Assembly: GCA_963726975.1 (NCBI GenBank)
Contig: CAVSEK010000004.1
Span: forward strand, 434,001-498,000
Reading direction: 5' to 3'
Source: CAVSEK01 sp963726975
GTDB taxonomy: Bacteria > Actinomycetota > Actinomycetes > Mycobacteriales > SCTD01
Length of the DNA stretch: 64,000 bases
Shown: piece after piece, positions 53,885 through 63,341 of the stretch
Layout: the number at the start of each line of letters is the position of its first letter
How positions within the stretch are numbered: the stretch's first letter is position 1
Notes under the pieces: generated by a model
The model's input: the letters and a program-made list of their open reading frames with translations, nothing else
What the model was told of the DNA's origin: nothing
Databases searched by the model: none
Position numbers and translations under genes: made by a program

Positions 53885-54655
53885 CTACTGCACCAGCCGG
53901 GCGCGCAGGCGGCGCACGGCGAGCAGCCAGGTGAGCGCGCCGAAGCCGGCGAGCAGCAGCAGGTGCGCGAGGTCCACCACCTGCAGTCCGAAGGCGGCGT
54001 GCCGGACCAGCTCGACGAGCGAGTGCAGCGGGTTGAGCCGGGCGGCGACCTGCGCCCAGCCGGGCAGCCCGTCGATGGGGAAGAACGTCCCCGCGACGAG
54101 GAAGACCGGCGTGAGCAGGCACGAGATCACGTAGTTGAAGCTGTTGATGCTGGGCACCAGGCCGCTGACCCAGATCCCGAAGCACGCCCAGCCGAAGCCG
54201 GCGAGCGCCCCGAACACGGGCACGAGCAGCATCCCCCAGGCCGGGTCGAGCCCGAAGGCGAGCGCCACCCCCAGCGGCGCCAGGCCGTACGCGCCGGACT
54301 TGAGCGCGAGGAACAGCGCCTCGGCCGTCACCAGGTCGCTGGTGTCGACCGGCGCGGCCAGCATGGCGTCGTAGGTGTGCTGGAACGTCCGCTTCACGAA
54401 CGTGGCGAACATGCCGGGGAAGGCCGAGCTGAACAGCACCGACGTCGCGACGACGCCGGTGCCGACGAACTCCTTGTAGTCGTAGCCCCCGACCGTGCTG
54501 ACCAGCGCGCCGACGCCGAACCCGAAGGCGAGCAGGTACATGACCGGCTCGACGACCGAGGAGATGGTGGTGGAGGCCCAGTAGCGCTGGTACATCACCC
54601 ACTCGCGCAGCATCACGCCGCGCACGGCGGCGGGCTCGACCGCGTAGACGCTCAT
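53885..54655 (-). CDS. ABC-2 type permease, NodJ/DrrB-like
   Basis: 256 aa, six membrane helices. VMLREWVMYQRYWASTTISSVVEPVMYLLAFGFGVG at the start, YDYKEFVGTGVVATSVLFSSAFPGMFATFVKRTFQHTYDAMLAAPV, and FLVAGTFFPIDGLPGWAQVAARLNPLHSLVELVR are typical of the NodJ-like exporters. ATG 54655 overlaps the ATPase stop. Substrate not known; candidates are lipid-linked molecules or drugs. Confidence 0.93.
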   Translation of the reverse strand: MSVYAVEPAAVRGVMLREWVMYQRYWASTTISSVVEPVMYLLAFGFGVGALVSTVGGYDYKEFVGTGVVATSVLFSSAFPGMFATFVKRTFQHTYDAMLAAPVDTSDLVTAEALFLALKSGAYGLAPLGVALAFGLDPAWGMLLVPVFGALAGFGWACFGIWVSGLVPSINSFNYVISCLLTPVFLVAGTFFPIDGLPGWAQVAARLNPLHSLVELVRHAAFGLQVVDLAHLLLLAGFGALTWLLAVRRLRARLVQ

Positions 54656-55569
54656 GCGACCTCCTCCCCCGTCAGCACGACGAACACGTCCTCCAGCACG
54701 GCCTCGCGGCGCCGGAGCCCCACGTCGTCGCCGCCGGCCCCCAGGTCGTCGGCGTGCACCCCCTCGGCCCGCAGCACCGACAGCGACGGCCCGGTGCGGC
54801 GGGTCGGCAGGCCGGCCCGGGCGGCGCGGGCCGCGACCTCCGCCAGCCGGGCCGGGGAGGCCAGCACCTCCAGCGCCTCGCGCCCGGCGTGCTCGGTGAC
54901 CAGCTGCGCCGGCACCCCGCGGGCCACGACCCGGCCGGCCGCCATGACCGCGACGGTGTCGGCGAGCCGCTCGGCCTCCTCGATGTAGTGGGTGCTCATG
55001 AGCACGGTGACGCCCTCGTCGCGCAGCCGGGCCACGAGCGACCAGAGCTCGCTGCGCACCTGCGGGTCGAGCCCGACGGTCGGCTCGTCGAGCAGCACCA
55101 GCTGCGGGCGGTGCACCAGCGCGCGGCCGATGAGCAGCCGGCGCCGCATGCCGCCGGACAGCTGGCCCACCCCGGAGCCGGCCCGGTCGGTGAGCGTCGC
55201 GATCTCCAGCGCCCGGTCGACGGCGGCCGCCCGCTCGCGCCGCGGCACCGCGTAGAGCCGGGCGAAGACCTCCAGCACCTGCCGGACGGTGAGCTCCTCG
55301 TCGAGGTTGTCGGCCTGCGGCGCGACGCCCATCAGCGAGCGCGCCTGCTTGGAGCGCTCGGGCACCGGCAGGCCGAGCACCTCGATGCTGCCCTCGTCGG
55401 CGAGCGCCTGCGCGGTGAGCAGCTTCATCGTCGTGGACTTGCCGGCGCCGTTGGGGCCGAGCAGGCCGACGCAGGTGCCCGCCTCGACCTGCAGGTCGAG
55501 CCCGTCCACGGCGCGCAGGGTCCCGAACGTCTTGACGACGCCGCGCAGCGACAGGGCGGAGGGGCTCAC
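54652..55569 (-). CDS. ABC exporter ATPase, NodI/DrrA-like
   Basis: 305 aa. Walker A GLLGPNGAGKSTTMKLL, Q-loop region MGVAPQADNLDEELTVRQ, signature LSGGMRRRLLIGRALVHRP, Walker B LVLLDEPTVGLDPQVR, H-loop MSTHYIEEAERL. The C-terminal extension (about 225-305) ends LEDVFVVLTGEEVA, as in DrrA-type proteins. Forms an operon with the permease. Confidence 0.95.
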   Translation of the reverse strand: MSPSALSLRGVVKTFGTLRAVDGLDLQVEAGTCVGLLGPNGAGKSTTMKLLTAQALADEGSIEVLGLPVPERSKQARSLMGVAPQADNLDEELTVRQVLEVFARLYAVPRRERAAAVDRALEIATLTDRAGSGVGQLSGGMRRRLLIGRALVHRPQLVLLDEPTVGLDPQVRSELWSLVARLRDEGVTVLMSTHYIEEAERLADTVAVMAAGRVVARGVPAQLVTEHAGREALEVLASPARLAEVAARAARAGLPTRRTGPSLSVLRAEGVHADDLGAGGDDVGLRRREAVLEDVFVVLTGEEVA

Positions 55570-55620
55570 CCGCTCACCGTGCCAGCGGGGTCCGGCAGCC
55601 GTCCACCGGGATACGGCCCG

Positions 55621-56504
55621 TCAGGACGGTGCGCCGGTCCCGTCGTCCTCGGGCTGCGGGGCGTCGACGGGGGTCTCGCCGCGGACCTCGACGAGCTCGA
55701 GCTCCTCGTGCTGCACGGCCATGCCGACGGTCGCGGCGTGGGCCGCCTCCACGACGGTCTCGCTGTGGGCGCCGCAGCCGTGGGTGAGGGCCACGACCCG
55801 CCCGTCGTCCGGCGCGACCGCGTTGGCGCAGGCGCCGAAGGCGGCGCCGAGGGCGCCGGCCAGGGGCACGAGGAAGCCGCAGCCGCCGCACCGCCCCGGG
55901 GCCTGCCGCGCCCCGGGCGTGTCGGGGCCGGCGTCGCCGTCGTCCCACCGCTCGGCGGCGTCCAGGCGCCCCTCGCGCGACAGGACGCGCGGGCGGCCGA
56001 GCCCCAGCTCGGTGCGCAGCGCCGCGACCAGCGGGTCGTCGGCGTCCGGCGAGGCGTACGACGGGACGAGGCGGGGGTCGTCCGACGGGGGCGGCAGCAG
56101 GTCGCCCGGGCCCAGGTCGCCGGGCTGCACGCGCTCGCTCCACGGCACCCAGGCGGGCGCCAGCAGCGCCCCGTCCCGGGGAGCAGGACGACCTCGTCGA
56201 CCGTGACGTGCTCGGAGCCCTCGCCGCGGGCCACCGTGACGGCCCAGCGCCACCCGACGTAGGCCGGGTCGGTCGTGGCGAAGGAGTGCGTCACCGCCGG
56301 GCCCCCGGCGGCAGGCCCGTCGGCCTCGACGCCGAGGTGGTCGCCGACCGCGCTGCCGCCGACCTCGACGGCGACCTCGCGGGCCAGCTCGACGGCGGCG
56401 GCGAGCACGGCGTCGGGCTCCACGGCCGGTCCGGCCTGCTCGCTCGCCTGCTCCGGCGCCTGCTCCGGGGCCGGGTCCGCCAGCGCGGTCGTCGGCTCGG
56501 TCAC
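55621..56504 (-). CDS. DUF3027-family protein (one frameshift)
   Basis: About 294 aa. A Pro/Ala/Glu-rich start (EPTTALADPAPEQAPEQ), then VGWRWAVTVARGEGSEHVTVDEVVLLPG. One base is missing in the G/C run near 56183, after which it reads ALLAPAWVPWSERVQPGDLGPGDLLPP, RLVPSYASPDADDPLVAALRTELGLGR, and the Cys cluster CGGCGFLVPLAGALGAAFGACANAVAPDDGRVV. HGCGAHSETVVE adds another Cys. This is the DUF3027 pattern; four cysteines suggest metal binding. Function unknown. Divergent from the lipoprotein gene. Confidence 0.88.
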
Positions 56505-56693
56505 GTCGGGCTCCTGGGGGGTCGGGGACGGGGCGGGCTGCTCCGGATCTGGCCGGGCGGCGTCGTCGGGCCCGCCCAGCACCTCGCCGAGCCGGACGCC
56601 GAGCACGCCGGATACCGTCTTGCCCACGTCGCGCAAGATGCGCCCGACCCCCGCCACAGGGACCAGTCCACCACCTCCCGTACGGAGCACCGC

Positions 56694-57170
56694 ATGCAGG
56701 CCCGCCGCCGCCGCCGTCTCGCCGCTGTCGTCGGGGTGTCCGCCGCGCTCGTCGGCCTCACCGCCTGTGAGCGGCCGACCCCGGCCGTGACCCTCTACAG
56801 CGGCGACACCAGCACCTACGACGAGGCCTTCTCCTACTGCTTCGACGGGCAGGACCCGAGCAAGCAGCCCGGCGAGGCGGGGGCCTGCCGCTTCGACAGC
56901 GAGCGGGTGCCGGACGTGCTCACGGTGCGGCCCGGCGACGAGGTCCTCGTCGACGTCGACGAGGAGCTGACCGGCAACGGCTGGTTCGTCGTGCTGCGCG
57001 GCGCCGGCGGTCAGGCGAGCCGGCTGGCCGTGCAGACCGAGCACGTCACGAGCTTCCAGCCCGACTTCAGCCAGTCGCCGACGATCACGGTGCAGGTGCA
57101 GCGGCTCTCCGCGCCGCGCGAGGACGCCCAGGTCACCGGCGTCTGGCAGTTCACGATCGTGCCGGGCTGA
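56694..57170 (+). CDS. Lipoprotein, DUF2771-like
   Basis: 158 aa. Signal peptide with basic start (MQARRRRR) and lipobox LTAC (Cys near residue 23). The mature part is beta-rich with FSYCFDGQDPSKQPGEAG, DVLTVRPGDEVLVDVDEELTGNGWFVVL and the terminal VTGVWQFTIVPG. By position between DUF3027 and a cold-shock gene it corresponds to the DUF2771 proteins of other actinobacteria; I assign that name with moderate certainty. Exposed on the outer face of the membrane; role unknown. Confidence 0.75.
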   Translation: MQARRRRRLAAVVGVSAALVGLTACERPTPAVTLYSGDTSTYDEAFSYCFDGQDPSKQPGEAGACRFDSERVPDVLTVRPGDEVLVDVDEELTGNGWFVVLRGAGGQASRLAVQTEHVTSFQPDFSQSPTITVQVQRLSAPREDAQVTGVWQFTIVPG

Positions 57171-57180
57171 CCCGACCCGG

Positions 57181-57561
57181 TCAGTCGAGCTCGTCGGCGA
57201 CGGCCCGCAGGATCGTCGCGACCCGCTTGCCCGCCTCGCGGTCGGGGTGCTTGCCGCGGCGCAGCGTGGGCGCGACCCGGGCCTCGAGCAGCTTGATGAG
57301 GTCCTCCACCATCGTCCCGAGGTCCTCGGCGGACCGGCGGGCCGACGCCAGGCCCGGCGCCGGGTCCAGCACGGTCACCGACAGCGCCTGCTCGCCGCGC
57401 TTGCCGGCCGCCACGCCGAACTCCACCCGCGCGCCCGCCTTCAGCTCCTCGAGACCGGCCGGCAGGGCCGAGCGGGGCACGAAGACGTCGCCGCCGTCGT
57501 CGCGGGACACGAAGCCGAAGCCCTTGTCCCTGTCGTAGAACTTGACCTTGCCGGTGGGCAC
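57181..57561 (-). CDS. Cold-shock domain protein with C-terminal extension
   Basis: 126 aa. Residues 1-65 form a cold-shock domain with the RNP1-like KGFGFVSRDDG and RNP2-like VFVPRSAL motifs after MPTGKVKFYDR. A 60-residue helical extension follows (DLGTMVEDLIKLLEARVAPTLRRGKHPDREAGKR), as in mycobacterial CspB-type proteins (Rv0871). Single-stranded nucleic acid binding, RNA chaperone. Convergent with the lipoprotein gene (10 bp between stops). Confidence 0.94.
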   Translation of the reverse strand: MPTGKVKFYDRDKGFGFVSRDDGGDVFVPRSALPAGLEELKAGARVEFGVAAGKRGEQALSVTVLDPAPGLASARRSAEDLGTMVEDLIKLLEARVAPTLRRGKHPDREAGKRVATILRAVADELD

Positions 57562-57654
57562 GTCGACCTCGTCCGCTCGGGCCCGCGGGCTGCGGGACGC
57601 TCCTGTCGAGGCTATCCGCGCGCCGCGGGTCCGACACACGCGGCGACCGGCCCG

Positions 57655-57660
57655 TACGCT
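57655..57660 (+). promoter_or_regulatory. -10 element of the two-helix protein gene
   Basis: TACGCT, 6 nt, then GTG 57667. Leaderless layout. Confidence 0.5.
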
Positions 57661-57666
57661 CGCCGG

Positions 57667-57927
57667 GTGAGCGCCCGGCACGCCGCCCCCGACGACGCCC
57701 GCCCGGGCGACTCCCTGGTGCGCGCCGGCGCGGTGGTCTTCGCCGTCGGGCTCGTGGCGGTCGTCGCGGCCGTCGTGCCCGCGGTGCTGCGCAACACGAC
57801 CGGCGACCTCACGCTCGTGGTGCTCGCCGGCTCGCTGCTGCCGATCGGGCTGGGGACCGCGCTGCTCGGCCTGCTGCGCGGGGCCCGCACCGCGCGCCGC
57901 CGCGCCCGCGCGGGGCGCCGCGCCTGA
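57667..57927 (+). CDS. Small two-helix membrane protein
   Basis: 86 aa. Hydrophilic start, helix 1 (AVVFAVGLVAVVAAVVPAVL), helix 2 (LTLVVLAGSLLPIGLGTALLGLL) and an Arg-rich tail (ARTARRRARAGRR). Divergent from the cold-shock gene. Function unknown. Confidence 0.75.
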   Translation: MSARHAAPDDARPGDSLVRAGAVVFAVGLVAVVAAVVPAVLRNTTGDLTLVVLAGSLLPIGLGTALLGLLRGARTARRRARAGRRA

Positions 57928-57931
57928 GGCG

Positions 57932-58747
57932 TCAGGCCTCGAGCAGCAGGTTCATCGAGCCCGAGCGGAAGGGCTGGGCGCTCACCGAGGGGAAGCCCGC
58001 CTCGCGCACCACCTGCTCCGCCGCCGGGTCGTACGCCGCGAGCGCGACCGGGTCCAGCTCGACCCGGGCGGCGTCCGCACCGAGGTCGCGCACCCGCAGG
58101 TCCACGACCGGCACGCCCCGCCGGTCGAGGTGCCGCCGCAGCGCGGTCTCGGCCCGGTCGACGCGGGCGAGCCCGGCGGGGGTCACCGGGACGCCGTACG
58201 CCACCCGGCTCGCCAGGCAGGCCAGCGCCGGCTTGTCGGCGGTGACCAGGCCCCACCGCCGGCTCGCCTCGCGGACCTGCGCCTTGGTCAGCCCCGCGTC
58301 CAGCAGCGGGGTGACGGCGCCGCGCTGCGCGGCCGCGGCGATGCCCGGGCGGAAGCCCGCGACGGCGTCGTCGGCGTTGGTGCCGGTCGCGACGGCGGCG
58401 AGCCCGAGGTCGGCGGCGATCGGCCGCAGCGTGTCGACCAGGGTGGCCTTGCAGTGGGAGCAGCGGTCGGCACCGTTGGCGACGTAGCCGGGCCGGGACA
58501 GCTCGTCGGTGCCCGGCACCAGGTGCCGCACGCCCAGGGAGGCGGCGTACGCGCGCGCCGCCGGGAGCTCGGCGGCGGCCAGCGAGGGGCTCACCGCGGT
58601 GGCGGCGGCCACGGCGCCGGGGCCGAGGGCGCGCACCGCTGCGGCCAGCAGCATCGCGGAGTCGGCGCCCCCCGAGAAGGCGACGAGCACGCTGCCCAGG
58701 TCGCGCAGGCGCTCCTCGAGCACGGCCAGCCGGGAGTCGAGGCTCAC
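57932..58747 (-). CDS. larE: LarE-type ATP-dependent sacrificial sulfurtransferase
   Basis: 271 aa. PP-loop ATPase (LVAFSGGADSAMLLAAAV) that adenylates a pyridinium carboxylate and adds sulfur, in synthesis of the nickel-pincer cofactor of lactate racemase. Further motifs: ADRCSHCKATLVDTL with a CxxC pair, ATGTNADDAVAGFRPG, LTKAQVREASRRWGL and DKPALACLASRVAYG with a third Cys. Three cysteines could hold an iron-sulfur cluster, as proposed for some LarE proteins. larA, larB and larC are not in the window. Confidence 0.92.
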   Translation of the reverse strand: MSLDSRLAVLEERLRDLGSVLVAFSGGADSAMLLAAAVRALGPGAVAAATAVSPSLAAAELPAARAYAASLGVRHLVPGTDELSRPGYVANGADRCSHCKATLVDTLRPIAADLGLAAVATGTNADDAVAGFRPGIAAAAQRGAVTPLLDAGLTKAQVREASRRWGLVTADKPALACLASRVAYGVPVTPAGLARVDRAETALRRHLDRRGVPVVDLRVRDLGADAARVELDPVALAAYDPAAEQVVREAGFPSVSAQPFRSGSMNLLLEA

Positions 58748-58753
58748 CGGCGC

Positions 58754-58759
58754 AGCGTA
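58754..58759 (-). promoter_or_regulatory. -10 element of larE
   Basis: TACGCT on the minus strand, then 6 nt, then GTG 58747. Leaderless layout. Confidence 0.5.
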
Positions 58760-58766
58760 GGCCCGC

Positions 58767-59012
58767 TCAGCCCTCCCCCTCCTGGAGCTGCTGGCCCGGT
58801 GAGAGCCGGTCCCGCGCGTCCCGGGCCTCGGCGCTCTCCATGTCGACCGGCGCGGCGGCCTGCTCGTCGTCGACCGGCGCGCCGTGCGGCGGCTCGCCGA
58901 CGACGTCACCGGCGGACCCGGTCGACGGTCCCTCGACGGTCTCGGCGGCCGAGCCCTCGTCGACGCCCTCGGTGGGCACCAGACCGGCAGGGTCGTGGTT
59001 CGGGGAGCTCAC
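58767..59012 (-). CDS. Small acidic protein, probably disordered
   Basis: 81 aa starting at GTG 59012 with a ribosome-binding site (AGGAGG). It is rich in Asp, Glu, Ala, Gly and Pro (VPTEGVDEGSAAETVEGPST, then MESAEARDARDRLSPGQ) with no hydrophobic core. It lies between the ABC exporter and larE. Not recognised; coding status rests on start, ribosome-binding site and fit between neighbours. Confidence 0.5.
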   Translation of the reverse strand: MSSPNHDPAGLVPTEGVDEGSAAETVEGPSTGSAGDVVGEPPHGAPVDDEQAAAPVDMESAEARDARDRLSPGQQLQEGEG

Positions 59013-59071
59013 GGGTCCTCCTGGGGGCGGGTGGGCACGGACCTGCCCGCCCTCCCGACCGCCAACCGGCA

Positions 59072-59116
59072 GACGAGGAGTCGGACGAGTCAGACGAGTC
59101 GGACGAGTCAGACGAG
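59072..59116. repeat. Tandem 9-bp GACGAGTC(A/G) units at the end of an ABC exporter gene
   Basis: One 12-bp variant and three 9-bp units plus a partial one. They run from the untranslated trailer into the last codons (stop at 59108-59110) of the exporter gene. Confidence 0.9.
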
Positions 59117-60870
59117 GAACTGCCGCGCGGCCAGGTCGCGGTAGAGCGGGCTGGTGCGCACGAGCTCGTCGTGGGTGCCGCTGGCGACGACCACGCCCTC
59201 GTCGAGCACGACGATGCGGTCGGCGTCGACGACGGTCGAGAGCCGGTGCGCGACGACGAGCACGGTGGTGCCGGGGCCGGTCCGCGCCACCGCGCGGGCG
59301 AGCGCCTCCTCGTTGCGGGCGTCCAGGGAGGCGGTCGGCTCGTCGAGCAGCAGCAGCGCCGGGCGGGCCAGCAGGGCGCGGGCGATGGCCAGCCGCTGGC
59401 GCTGCCCGCCGGACAGCAGGATGCCGTCGTCGCCGACCTGCGCGTCCAGCCCGGCCGGCGTCCGGGTGACGAGCTCGTCGAGGTGGACCTGGGCGAGCAC
59501 GTCGAGCAGCGCCGCGTCGTCGGCGTCGGGCGCGGCGAGCCGCAGGTTGTCGCGCAGGCTGCCGGCGAGCGCCGGGGCGTCCTGCTCGACGTAGGCGGTG
59601 CGCGCCCGCAGCGCCTCGCGGTCGAGCTCGCGCACGTCGGTGCCCCCGACGCGGACCGCGCCGCCGTCGACGTCGTAGAACCGCTCGACGAGGGCGAGCA
59701 CCGTCGACTTGCCCGCCCCGGACGGGCCGACGAGCGCGGTGCGCCGGCCGGCCGGGGCCGTGAAGGTCGCGCCGCGCAGCACCGGCGGGGCGGCGCCGTC
59801 GCCGGCCGGGTAGGCGAACGAGACGTCGCGCAGGGCCACCTCGACGGGCTCGTCCAGGAGGGGGCCCGGGCGTCCCGGGCGGTCCGCCGCGGTCTCCTCC
59901 GGCAGCGCGAGCACCTCGTCGATGCGGGCCAGCGCGCCCAGCCCGGTCTGGACCGCGGTCAGCGCGCCGACCGCCTGGGCGAGCGGCTGGACGAGCAGGA
60001 ACAGGAGCAGCACGAACGCGACGAGGTCGGCCACCGAGATCGTCCCGGCGGCCACGCGGGCGCCGCCGACGCCGAGGACCGCCAGGAAGGCGCCCTGCAC
60101 CGCGACCGCGGCCAGGGGCCCGAGCACGGCCTGCAGCCGGGCCAGCCGCAGCCCCGCGCGGAAGGCCGCGACCGAGGACACGTCGACCGCCGCCGCCTCC
60201 CGCTCCTCGGCCCGCGCGGCCCGGATGGTCCGCACCCCGGACAGCGCGCGCTCCACGCCCGCGGTCATCGCCCCGACCGCCGCCTGCGCGGCCAGCGAGG
60301 CGGGCCGGACCCGCCGCACGACGGCCAGGGCCCCGGCGAACCCCACGGCGACGGCCAGGGCGGCCGTGCCCAGCAGCACCCGGTCCACGAGGGCCATCGC
60401 GACCAGCGACCCGACCGCCACCACCACGCCGGAGGCGAGCTGCACCAGTCCACCGGTGACGACCGTCCGCAGCAGCGTGGTGTCCGCGCCGACCCGCGAG
60501 ATGAGGTCGCCCGAGCGGCGCCGGTCGAGCTCGCCCACCGGCAGCCGCAGCAGCCGGCGCACCAGTGCGGTCCGGGTGCCGAGCACGACGGCCTCCCCGG
60601 CGCGCTGCAGGACGTAGCCCTGCAGCCCCGACAGCACCGCCGCCAGCACCAGCGCGACGACGAGCAGCACGGCCGGGCCGCGCACCGGCCGCGAGGCCTC
60701 GACCGCCGACAGGACCTGACGGACCAGGAGCGGCTGGGCCAGGGCGGCCACCGCCCCGACGAGCGCGAGCGCTGCCGCCGCGGCCAGCGCGCGCCGGTGC
60801 GGGCGCAGCAGCCGCCACAGCGCGCCGAGGCCGGCCCGGGGGCGCGGGGCTGCTCGACGGTGCTCGGCAC
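59108..60870 (-). CDS. ABC exporter, fused membrane and ATPase domains (one frameshift)
   Basis: About 588 aa. Six-helix membrane domain (LWRLLRPHRRALAAAAALAL, then GELDRRRSGDLISRVGADTTLLRTVVTGGL) and ATPase with Walker A VGPSGAGKSTVLALVERF, YVEQDAPALAGSLRDNLRLA, signature LSGGQRQRLAIARALL, Walker B LLLLDEPTASLDARNE, and AHRLSTVVDADRIVVLDEG. A multidrug/lipid exporter of the half-transporter type. The start GTG 60870 (PSTVEQPRAP) is in another frame than the rest; one base is missing in a C run near 60845. Divergent from the helicase-associated gene. Confidence 0.92.
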
Positions 60871-60931
60871 CGCGCCATGGTCGCGGGTCGGGCCACCCGG
60901 CGCGCGGCGGGCGGGGGACGACGCCGACGAC

Positions 60932-60937
60932 TAGCCT
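60932..60937 (+). promoter_or_regulatory. -10 element of the helicase-associated gene
   Basis: TAGCCT, 7 nt, then ATG 60945. Leaderless layout. Confidence 0.5.
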
Positions 60938-60944
60938 CGACCGG

Positions 60945-63318
60945 ATGGACACGCCCGCCCGGAGCCTCGCGGACAGCCTGCGCGGCTGGCCGGACGCGCG
61001 GCTCGCGGCGCTGCTGCAGGCCCGCCCCGACCTCGCCGCGCCGGTGCCCCCGGACGTCGGGGTGCTCGCCGCCCGGGCGGGGGTGCGGCTGTCGGTGCTG
61101 CGCGCGCTCGAGCGCCTGGACGCCGCCCAGCTCGCCGTCGTCGACGCGCTCGTGCTCGCCGACGACCCGGCCCCCGGCGCCGCCGTGCAGGCGCTCGTCG
61201 GCGCCGGGCTTCCCCCGGAGCAGCTCGCCCCGGCCCTGGGCACCCTCGAGGACCTCGCGCTCGTCTGGGGCCCGCCCGAGGCGCTGCACCTCGTCGGCGC
61301 CGTCCGCGAGGTCGCCGGGGTGGCGCCCGCCGGCCTCGGCCGGCCGGTGGGGGCGTGCCTCGGCCGCCTGACCGACCGCCAGCTGCGCCCGCTGTGCGAG
61401 GCCCTCGACGTGCCGCCGGCCGACGGGCTGCCCGGCATCGTCGAGCTGTTCGGCGACCGGGCCCGGCTCGACGCGCTGCTCTCCCGGGTCGACGAGCGCG
61501 GCCGGCAGGTGCTCGACCAGCTCGCGCAGGGCCCGCCGTTCGGGCAGGTGCGCGACGCGCTGCGCCCGGTGACCGCCGCCGACGCCGACAGCCCGGTGCG
61601 CCGGCTGCTCGCCTCCGGGCTGCTCGTCGCGGTCGACAGCGGCACCGTCGAGCTGCCCCGCGAGGTCGGGCTGGCCCTGCGCGGCGACGCCCCGCTCGGC
61701 CCGGTCGCCGCCCCGGCGCCCGAGCTGGACCTGCGGCCGGTGCCGGCCCGCGACGCCGACCTGGCGGGCGCGCAGGCCGCCGGCGAGGCGGTGCGGCTGG
61801 TCGAGGCGCTGCTCGAGCTGTGGTCGGCGGAGCCGCCGTCGGTGCTGCGCGCCGGCGGCGTCGGCGTGCGCGACCTGCGGCGCACCGCCAAGGAGCTCGA
61901 GGCGACCGAGGCGGTCACCGCGCTGCTCCTCGAGGTGGCGGCCGCGGCGGGCCTGCTCGACGCCACCGGGAGCGTCGACCCGAGCTGGCTGCCGACCCCG
62001 GGCTACGACAGCTGGCAGGCGCAGCCGCCCGAGCAGCGCTGGGCGGTGCTGGCCCGGGCCTGGCTGCAGCTCCCGCGGCTGCCCGGGCTCGTCGGCGAGC
62101 GCGACGACCGCGACAAGGTGCTCGCCGCCCTCGGCCCCGACCTCGAGCGGCCGGCGCGCCCGCCGACCGCCGCCGGGTGCTCGACGCGCTCGGCGAGGCC
62201 GCCGCGGCGCCGCGCCGACCCGCGAGAGCCTCGTCGACGTGCTCGTCTGGCGGGCCCCGCGCCGCGGCGGGCGGCTGCGCGACCGGGTGCTCGACCTCGC
62301 GCTGGCCGAGGCCGAGCTGCTCGGGCTCACCGGCCGGGGCGCGTTGACGTCGTACGCCGCGACCCTGCTCGGGGGCGACGACCGCGGCGCGGCGCGCGCC
62401 CTGTCGGGGCTGCTCCCCGAGCCGCTGGACCACGTGCTCGTGCAGCCCGACCTCACGGTCGTCGCGCCCGGCCCGCTCGAGCGCGACCTGGCCCACGAGC
62501 TGGGGCTGGTGGCCGACGTCGAGTCGACCGGGGGGGCCACCGTCTACCGCGTGAGCGAGGGCTCGGTGCGCCGGGCGCTGGACGCCGGGCGCAGCGCCGG
62601 GGAGCTGCACGAGCTGTTCCGCACCCGGTCGCGCACCCCGGTGCCGCAGTCGCTCACCTACCTCGTCGACGACGTGGCGCGCCGCCACGGGCGGCTGCGG
62701 GTCGGCGCCTCCACGTCGTACCTGCGCTGCGACGACGAGGCGCTGCTCACCGAGGTGCTGGCCTCCCGGCGGGCCCGCGACCTGGGCCTGCGGCGCCTCG
62801 CACCGACCGTGCTGACCAGCGTCGTACCGGTCGGGCAGGTGCTCGAGGACCTGCGCGCGATGGGCTACGCGCCCGCCGCCGAGGCGCCCGACGGCGCGCT
62901 GCTGGTGGCTCGGCCGGACGCCCGCCGCACCGCGCTGCGCCCCCGGCCGCAGCGCTGGAACGACGGCGGGGGCCTCGACGCCGAGCAGGCCGCGCTCGCG
63001 GTGACGGCCCTGCGGGCCGGCGACGTCGCCGCCCGCGCCGCCCGGCGCGCCCCGGTGCTCTCGCGGCGCAGCACCACCTCCGACACCCTCGCCTTCCTGC
63101 AGGACGCCGCCCGTGGCGGGCGGCAGGTGTGGGTCGGCTACGTCGACGCCCAGGGCCGCTCCACCTCCCGCGTCGTCGAGCCCCGCTCGGTCGAGGGCGG
63201 CTACGTCACCGCGTACGACCACCTGCGCCAGGAGGACCGCACGTTCTCCCTGCACCGCATCACCGGCGTCGCCGAGGTGCCGGGCGCGGTCGAGCCCCTC
63301 GAGGCGGAAGGTGCCTGA
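60945..63318 (+). CDS. Helicase-associated (XPB/Ssl2 N-terminal-like) protein, two frameshifts
   Basis: About 791 aa. N-terminal part SLADSLRGWPDARLAALLQARPDLAAPVP, VLRALERLDAAQLAVVDALVLAD, winged-helix-like middle (RLLASGLLVAV). The C-terminal part has HVLVQPDLTVVAPGPLERDLAHELGLVADVESTGGATVYRVSE and GRQVWVGYVDAQGRSTSRVVEPRSVEGGYVTAYDHLRQEDRTFSLHRI, the latter WYL-like. The frame shifts near 62155 and again near 62220, each explained by one missing base; net length agrees. It precedes the XPB helicase by 23 bp as in Rv0862c/Rv0861c. Confidence 0.88.
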
Positions 63319-63341
63319 CCCCGCGCGCGTTGGAGACCCCG

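Noticed and set aside
58130..60934. A 934-aa plus-strand frame
   Set aside because: Antisense of larE and the ABC exporter, with the composition of a shadow (His/Gln/Arg/Gly).
58767..62540. A 1257-aa minus-strand frame
   Set aside because: Antisense to the helicase-associated gene and out of frame in the ABC exporter; only the final 81 residues look like a gene.
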